A stretch of DNA of 10,392 nt from Synergistaceae bacterium UBA1037 (GTDB lineage: Bacteria > Synergistota > Synergistia > Synergistales > Synergistaceae), in assembly GCA_002316795.1 (NCBI GenBank), contig DCEE01000057.1:1-10392 (forward strand). Reading direction: 5' to 3'. The position numbers and the translations under genes are program-made. This document shows positions 7,008 to 10,392 of the stretch, piece after piece. The notes under the pieces are model-generated. The model made no database searches and was not told the DNA's origin. It was given only the letters and a program-made list of their open reading frames with translations. Numbering within the stretch: the first letter of the stretch is position 1; every line of letters starts with the position of its first letter.

Positions 7008-7036
7008 ATTTTACCAAAGAAAAATGGTTAACACAA
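7008..7036 (-). promoter_or_regulatory. Probable promoter of the TAXI-TRAP operon
   Basis: Minus-strand -35 TTGTGT (7036 to 7031) and -10 TAAAAT (7013 to 7008) are exactly 17 bases apart; the -10 matches five of six and the -35 three of six. Start of transcription would be near 7000, leaving a leader of about 85 bases before the binding-protein gene. Confidence 0.5.
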
Positions 7037-7245
7037 CGGCAAAAATTACATTCTCTTGTATTTCAGTGGTTCGTACCAACAAAAACAATATAATTAAATG
7101 TCAATATAGGTTTTTCTTTGCGATCACCCCCATGAAAACTGAACAATTGAAATATTAGATTAAAATTATTATCGAATCAGGGCAATCATAAAAAATTCAG
7201 AAGATATTTGATCCTGTAACTTATAATTGCATTTTTTGCAGTTTA
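7037..7245. other. AT-rich gene-free spacer after the fumarate hydratase genes
   Basis: No open frame with a ribosome-binding site is seen on either strand. It contains a weak terminator-like hairpin near the left-running fumarate hydratase end, an isolated TTGACA on the minus strand (complement at about 7101-7106) without a -10 box at normal spacing, and a short TGGT/ACCA dyad near 7070. The spacer fits a promoter region upstream of the TAXI operon. Confidence 0.5.
7190..7216 (-). terminator. Weak terminator candidate after fumarate hydratase beta
   Basis: About 30 bases past the beta-subunit stop, CAGGA pairs with TTCTG (five pairs, one G-T) across nine bases, followed by AATTTTTTATG on the minus strand. 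The stem is short and AT-rich, so read-through into the TAXI genes is possible. Confidence 0.3.
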
Positions 7246-7818
7246 TTATACCCTGTTGTTGCAAATAAGCTTGACAGCCTCCTCAGGTCCGTGCTTGTAC
7301 AGATTTCCCCCATACGGATCAGCCAGCACCACCAGAGGCATATCCATTATCTCAAGCCTTTGGACAGATTCCGGGCCAAGATCCTCATATGCGACCTTCT
7401 CTACCGACATGACCGATCGTGCAAGGAGTACCGCAGTTCCTCCGGTCGCTCCGAAATATACAGCCCGGTTTTTCTTGAGCGCTTCAAGGACTTCTAGGCT
7501 CCTCTTTCCTTTACCGATCATGCCTCTGAGCCCCCTTTCCAGAAGAAAAGGAGTGTACGGATCCATCCGTCCGCTGGTGGTAGGACCGATAGGCCCTATA
7601 ACTTCTCCCGGGGGTGTCGGAGCCGGTCCTGCGTAAAAAATTATCTCGCCTTTAATGGGGAAAGGTTCTTTCTCTCCCGATGCAATGCTCTCGACGAGCC
7701 TTTTGTGGGCGGCGTCCCGTGCGATAAGGATGCTTCCTGAAAGATATACGATGTCTCCCGCCCTCAGTCCCATTACGTCATCTTCGGTCAGGGGTGTTTT
7801 CATGTATTTAGCATCCAT
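7246..7818 (-). CDS. Class I fumarate hydratase, beta subunit (Fe-S hydro-lyase C-terminal part)
   Basis: Second subunit of a [4Fe-4S] hydro-lyase that interconverts fumarate and malate; in single-chain enzymes such as E. coli FumA this part is the C-terminal domain. The 190 residues begin with TPLTEDDVMGLRAGDIVYLSG (8-28), continue with GEIIFYAGPAPTPPG (57-71), the substrate-binding segment GPTTSGRMDPYTP (78-90), MIGKGKR (100-106), FGATGGTAVLLA (122-133) and VAYEDLGPE (142-150), all in family order and at normal length. ATG at 7818 is preceded by GGGGAGG; that site lies within the end of the alpha gene, which overlaps by 11 bases, so translation is probably coupled. The closely related L-tartrate dehydratase beta subunit (TtdB) is the main alternative; the sequence alone does not separate them. 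Confidence 0.92.
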   Translation of the reverse strand: MDAKYMKTPLTEDDVMGLRAGDIVYLSGSILIARDAAHKRLVESIASGEKEPFPIKGEIIFYAGPAPTPPGEVIGPIGPTTSGRMDPYTPFLLERGLRGMIGKGKRSLEVLEALKKNRAVYFGATGGTAVLLARSVMSVEKVAYEDLGPESVQRLEIMDMPLVVLADPYGGNLYKHGPEEAVKLICNNRV

Positions 7819-8686
7819 TTATGAGCCTCCCCTCTATCTTTCCCTCCGCATGCCGGAGTGCATGGCAGCATATATTTACCGCTACTGGCATCCCCGCTAT
7901 ATGTGCAGGCAGTGTCTCAATATGTGCATCAAGGGCTGTTGTCATTCCGCCGTATCCGCCTGGACCTATGCCAAGTTCATTGACCCTCTTAAGGATCTCT
8001 TTTTCCATCTCAGCGTACTCAGGGATTTGGTGCCTGACACCTTCCGGTTTGAGCAGTGCGCGCTTCGATGCGAGTGCAACAGTTTCGAAATTGCCGCCGA
8101 TGCCGATCCCAAGGACTATCGGGGGACACGGGTTGGGACCAGCGGTTTTTACAGCCTCTACCACTGACCTTATGACTCCTTCGGCGCCGTCCGCAGGCTT
8201 CAGCATATATATCCTGCTCATGTTTTCGCTTCCCATACCTTTAGGACTGACTGTTATTTTAATATCCTTGCCGGATGTTATTTTCCAGTGAATGACGGCA
8301 GGTGTGTTGTCTCCGCTGTTTTCCCTTCTGAAGACAGGATCTTTGACCACGGACTTGCGAAGATATCCATCCCTGTATGCCCTGCGGATACCCTCATTTA
8401 CCGCTTCCTCTATGTTTCCGTCCCTGACGCTGACGCTTTGGCCAATTTCAATAAAAACTACAGCCAGTCCGCAATCCTGACATATCGGCATATTTTTTTC
8501 TTCCGCCAGCTCCGCGTTTTCAAGGATATCCGTGAAGGCCTGCCTTGCTATGGGCATCCTTTCCTTATTCAGGGCATCACGGATCAGCTTTTTTAGCCCG
8601 TCAGGAAGAAGCATGTTTGCCTTGAGTGCCAGATCACGCACCAGTTCGGTGATCTCCGAAGCCCTTACTTCGTATCTTTCGTGCAT
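7808..8686 (-). CDS. Class I fumarate hydratase, alpha subunit (Fe-S hydro-lyase N-terminal part)
   Basis: Iron-sulfur subunit of the two-part fumarate hydratase; it acts in the cytoplasm and is oxygen-sensitive in known members. 292 residues. Cluster ligands are expected at Cys69 in MPICQDCG (66-73), Cys187 in GPNPCPPIVLGIGIGG (183-198) and Cys273 or 274 in NICCHALRHA (271-280). Also typical are GDNTPAVIHW (125-134), SPKGMGSENMSRIYMLKPADG (147-167) and GIGPGGYGGMTTALD (239-253). ATG at 8686 is chosen because GGGGGAG precedes it; the frame is open 11 codons further upstream but without support. The gene overlaps the beta subunit by 11 bases and follows the MFS gene after 119 bases. TtdA (tartrate dehydratase) is the main alternative reading. 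Confidence 0.93.
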   Translation of the reverse strand: MHERYEVRASEITELVRDLALKANMLLPDGLKKLIRDALNKERMPIARQAFTDILENAELAEEKNMPICQDCGLAVVFIEIGQSVSVRDGNIEEAVNEGIRRAYRDGYLRKSVVKDPVFRRENSGDNTPAVIHWKITSGKDIKITVSPKGMGSENMSRIYMLKPADGAEGVIRSVVEAVKTAGPNPCPPIVLGIGIGGNFETVALASKRALLKPEGVRHQIPEYAEMEKEILKRVNELGIGPGGYGGMTTALDAHIETLPAHIAGMPVAVNICCHALRHAEGKIEGRLINGC

Positions 8687-8735
8687 AGAACTCCCCCTAA
8701 CAATATCAGCAGACAGCACTCTTATCTCTGAATTA

Positions 8736-8758
8736 CTGATCCGGTTTACATCGGTCAG
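8736..8758. repeat. Short inverted repeat upstream of fumarate hydratase alpha
   Basis: CTGA-T-CCG and CGG-TCAG are inverted around GTTTACAT (seven pairs, one bulged T). It lies in the 119-base gap between the MFS gene and the alpha subunit, which shows no convincing promoter on the minus strand. It could be an operator or an mRNA hairpin separating the two genes. Confidence 0.3.
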
Positions 8759-8805
8759 CAGTATCCGGAGGAATATGCCGGCAGTTTGAGTTATTAATAC
8801 AACAG

Positions 8806-10038
8806 TTATATTATACGGCGTTTTTTCAATTCGAAATAAAGGTGGATAACAGCGGCAAGATTAAGGATAACTATAACGGCAAGGCTTGTCCTGTAGCCTT
8901 CAGGGGAAAATAGCCCATCGGCGACAGGATAAAAATCGAGCACTACGCCGATGAACCACTGGAATATAAAAGAAAAGAGAAATATTGTGAAATTAAGCAG
9001 AGAGAGAGCTCTTCCGACTTCATGGCTCTTGTACAGTTTTCTCATCAACGGGAAAGATATCATCGTCATCGTCGAGAGAAACATTACAATTCCCCACAAT
9101 ATTGCCGAATTCCTTCCGTTTTCTAGGGCAATAAAGCCCAGAACCAGTGTAAGAAGAGCCCCGGAATATAGATACATTCTTTCCCAAGAAAGAATGCCCC
9201 TCTTTTTGAAAAGGTCGGCAAGTATCCCGTTCAGGAAGTATCCTGCTGCGGCACCGGTAAAGGCATACATCATGTAAGTGCCGGCTTCAGCCTCTCCCAT
9301 CCCTGCAACGTCCCTCATCCATGGACCGACCCAGAGATAAAGGTATGCGAACATAACGCTCTGTGCCGCGGTAACTACCGGGGCTACGAACCAGAATCTG
9401 GCGTCTCCGAAAAATGCGACCATCTGCCTGAGCTGTTCTGCAAACGTCGGTTTGCCGACAGATCCCCGCCTTGCGTCTTTCGGGGTGACGAACCATATTG
9501 AAAGAGCGGTAAAAAGCGTAAAAAATGCAAGAAGGATAAATACGTTACGCCATGAAAGGATGCCAATGGCAAACCCGACAGGCTTAGTTGCGACCATCCC
9601 GCCTATCCCTCCTGTCAGGCATTCTATGCTATAGACAAGTGGGAGGCGCTCAGCGGGAAGCCACTCGGAATAGGCCTTGAAAGCTGCCATCAGGCACCCT
9701 GAAAGCCCTATTCCGGTAAGTGCCCTGGAAAGGATCAGATCCCCTACATTCTGGGAAAATGCAAAAATAAAGGCTCCTCCGACAGCAAATAACATGAAGG
9801 AGGCAAGAGTCTTTCGTGCTCCGTAACGGTCAAGCAACACTCCGAGAGGGAACTGAGCAAGTCCGAAGGAGATCAGGTACACGGATGTCATGAAGCCAAG
9901 ATCAGCCGGAGAGAGTGAAAATGTGCTTATAAGTATAGGAGACATTATCGCATTGGCGCTGCCTAAAAGTACCGAAATAAAATACCCAAGCCCGAATGGG
10001 ATAAATAGCCTTAGAAAAAGCGGTGAAAGAAGGGACAT
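8806..10038 (-). CDS. Major facilitator superfamily transporter
   Basis: Inner-membrane secondary transporter of 410 residues, the usual MFS length, with about 12 hydrophobic segments in two halves joined by a charged loop (about 186-205). MFS motif A is clear as GVLLDRYGARKTL (66-78) between segments 2 and 3, followed by SRALTGIGLSGCLMAAFKA (104-122). A weaker copy, GILADLFKKRG, occurs after the first segment of the second half. ATG at 10038 is chosen because AGGA stands seven bases before it; GTG at 10062 and TTG between are possible but their spacing to GGAG is poor or the codon weaker. The subfamily and substrate cannot be named. Its position before fumarate hydratase suggests an organic acid, which is inference. 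Confidence 0.9.
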   Translation of the reverse strand: MSLLSPLFLRLFIPFGLGYFISVLLGSANAIMSPILISTFSLSPADLGFMTSVYLISFGLAQFPLGVLLDRYGARKTLASFMLFAVGGAFIFAFSQNVGDLILSRALTGIGLSGCLMAAFKAYSEWLPAERLPLVYSIECLTGGIGGMVATKPVGFAIGILSWRNVFILLAFFTLFTALSIWFVTPKDARRGSVGKPTFAEQLRQMVAFFGDARFWFVAPVVTAAQSVMFAYLYLWVGPWMRDVAGMGEAEAGTYMMYAFTGAAAGYFLNGILADLFKKRGILSWERMYLYSGALLTLVLGFIALENGRNSAILWGIVMFLSTMTMISFPLMRKLYKSHEVGRALSLLNFTIFLFSFIFQWFIGVVLDFYPVADGLFSPEGYRTSLAVIVILNLAAVIHLYFELKKRRII

Positions 10039-10089
10039 TTTCTTATCCTGCAAAATCAACACTCCAGACAGAGTTCTAAAATCCTTAAC

Positions 10090-10119
10090 ATTATAACCAA
10101 AGATATCAGTATTTATCGA
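10090..10119 (-). promoter_or_regulatory. Probable MFS-gene promoter
   Basis: A perfect -10 TATAAT (10095 to 10090) is preceded after 18 bases by TCGATA (10119 to 10114), four of six matches to the -35 consensus. Start of transcription would be near 10083, with a leader of about 45 bases to the ATG. It may also serve the fumarate hydratase genes. Confidence 0.5.
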
Positions 10120-10126
10120 GTAAAGT

Positions 10127-10139
10127 TATGAATTTCATA
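10127..10139. promoter_or_regulatory. Palindrome TATGAATTTCATA upstream of the MFS promoter
   Basis: A perfect 6+1+6 inverted repeat eight bases upstream of the predicted -35 box. That position would suit an activator or upstream-binding regulator. AT-rich palindromes arise easily by chance, so confidence is low. Confidence 0.25.
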
Positions 10140-10206
10140 TATAAAATATCAAAATTATTTGATCATCGGTCATGGACGATATTCAGGCAGGTATCCTGAC
10201 AGCAAG

Positions 10207-10303
10207 TATCCAATTACGCTGCTCGCAGAGAGAGTTCCCTGTGAGCGGAAAGCAGTTAAGGGAACCCAAAAATATTGTGAAGTTAGCGTTGCTTATTGGG
10301 ATA
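10207..10303. ncRNA. Nested long-range pairing, possible structured RNA
   Basis: Three nested perfect or near-perfect helices are visible: TATCCAAT (10207-10214) with ATTGGGATA (10295-10303, one bulged G); ACGCT (10216-10220) with AGCGT (10285-10289); and GTTCCCT (10234-10240) with AGGGAAC (10259-10265). The loops are purine-rich (CAGAGAGAG, GCGGAAAGC). Pairing is symmetric, so strand is undecided. No coding frame covers it. AGTA and AGAGAG occur in an order recalling T-box stem I, but the rest of a T-box is not seen. Could be a leader of a gene to the right or a small RNA. Confidence 0.3.
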
Positions 10304-10353
10304 ACATTCTGAGCGCCGGCAAGAGGCGGCGATAACGATGCAACATCAAGAAA
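10304..10353. other. Gene-free stretch with two small hairpins
   Basis: CGCCG (10314-10318) pairs with CGGCG (10327-10331), and GATG (10337-10340) with CATC (10344-10347) around CAA. They sit between the nested pairing and the edge hairpin, making the whole right end unusually rich in inverted repeats. No ORF is supported. Confidence 0.3.
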
Positions 10354-10392
10354 GAGGCCGCGCAGGCGTATTAAAATACGCTGAGCGGCCTC
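10354..10392. terminator. 39-base hairpin at the right edge, probable terminator
   Basis: GAGGCCGC (10354-10361) pairs with GCGGCCTC (10385-10392), and inside it GCGTATT (10366-10372) pairs with AATACGC (10375-10381), with a small internal loop (GCAG against TGA). On the minus strand it is followed by TTTCTTG, a poor T run, and would end a left-running gene lying to the right. On the plus strand any T run would lie beyond the window. A repeat-family element is also possible. Confidence 0.5.

Noticed and set aside
7089..7106. Isolated TTGACA on the minus strand upstream of the TAXI operon
   Set aside because: No acceptable -10 box lies 15-19 bases downstream; the TTGTGT/TAAAAT pair closer to the gene is better.
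7655..8167. Plus-strand open frames across the fumarate hydratase genes
   Set aside because: They lie antisense to both conserved subunits, lack ribosome-binding sites and have Cys-rich, low-plausibility translations.
8970..9010. AAATATTGTGAA near 8982 and again near 10269
   Set aside because: A short AT-rich match, once inside the MFS coding region and once in the right-end spacer, with no matching flanks; most likely chance.
10128..10199. A 23-codon plus-strand reading frame starting MNFIYK
   Set aside because: No good ribosome-binding site, overlaps a palindrome, and is too short to support without comparison.
10241..10265. CGGAA...AGCAG resembling the SRP RNA apical loop
   Set aside because: The required AGG/GGAAGCAGC symmetric loop is not complete and the flanking helix does not match; only a partial likeness.
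10259..10290. TTAAGGGAACCC resembling a cobalamin riboswitch box
   Set aside because: The downstream GGTG and GCAACTGT/GCCACTG conserved blocks are absent on both strands.

Overview
The window looks like chromosomal DNA from an anaerobic, diderm bacterium, and the gene mix best fits Synergistota (roughly 60% confident; this is an inference from gene content and protein character, since no search could be run). Reasons: a TAXI-type TRAP transporter (binding protein plus fused permease), a two-subunit oxygen-sensitive class I fumarate hydratase, a prolyl-tRNA synthetase of the archaeal/eukaryotic-like type, a YerC/TrpR-like regulator, and an LpxL/HtrB-like acyltransferase that implies an outer membrane. 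There are no phage genes, transposases, CRISPR arrays, tRNAs or rRNAs.

Layout, left to right: proS runs leftward off the left edge and lacks only its last residues. It is divergent from yerC, the only gene on the + strand. The shared 196-base spacer holds a good yerC promoter with a dyad over its -10 box, and a hairpin in the proS leader. A strong hairpin terminator separates yerC from the convergent genes. All other genes are on the - strand. In transcription order from the right they are: an MFS transporter; fumarate hydratase alpha and beta (overlapping by 11 bases); an AT-rich promoter and leader region; the TAXI binding protein and fused TRAP permease; a clear terminator; then a half-size AbrB-type membrane protein, the acyltransferase and a YqgF-like nuclease (the last two overlapping).

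The MFS, fumarate hydratase and TAXI-TRAP genes together suggest import and use of organic acids: uptake across the inner membrane and fumarate/malate interconversion in the cytoplasm. The substrates cannot be read from the sequence. The leftmost - strand group mixes envelope lipid acylation, a membrane protein and a probable RNA-processing nuclease, a housekeeping-type grouping.

Most of the window is ordinary metabolism and housekeeping. The less explained parts are non-coding: a gene-free right end (10039-10392) with nested long-range pairing and a 39-base hairpin at the edge; a foldable leader before the TAXI binding-protein gene; and a U-tract-less GC hairpin between the binding-protein and permease genes.
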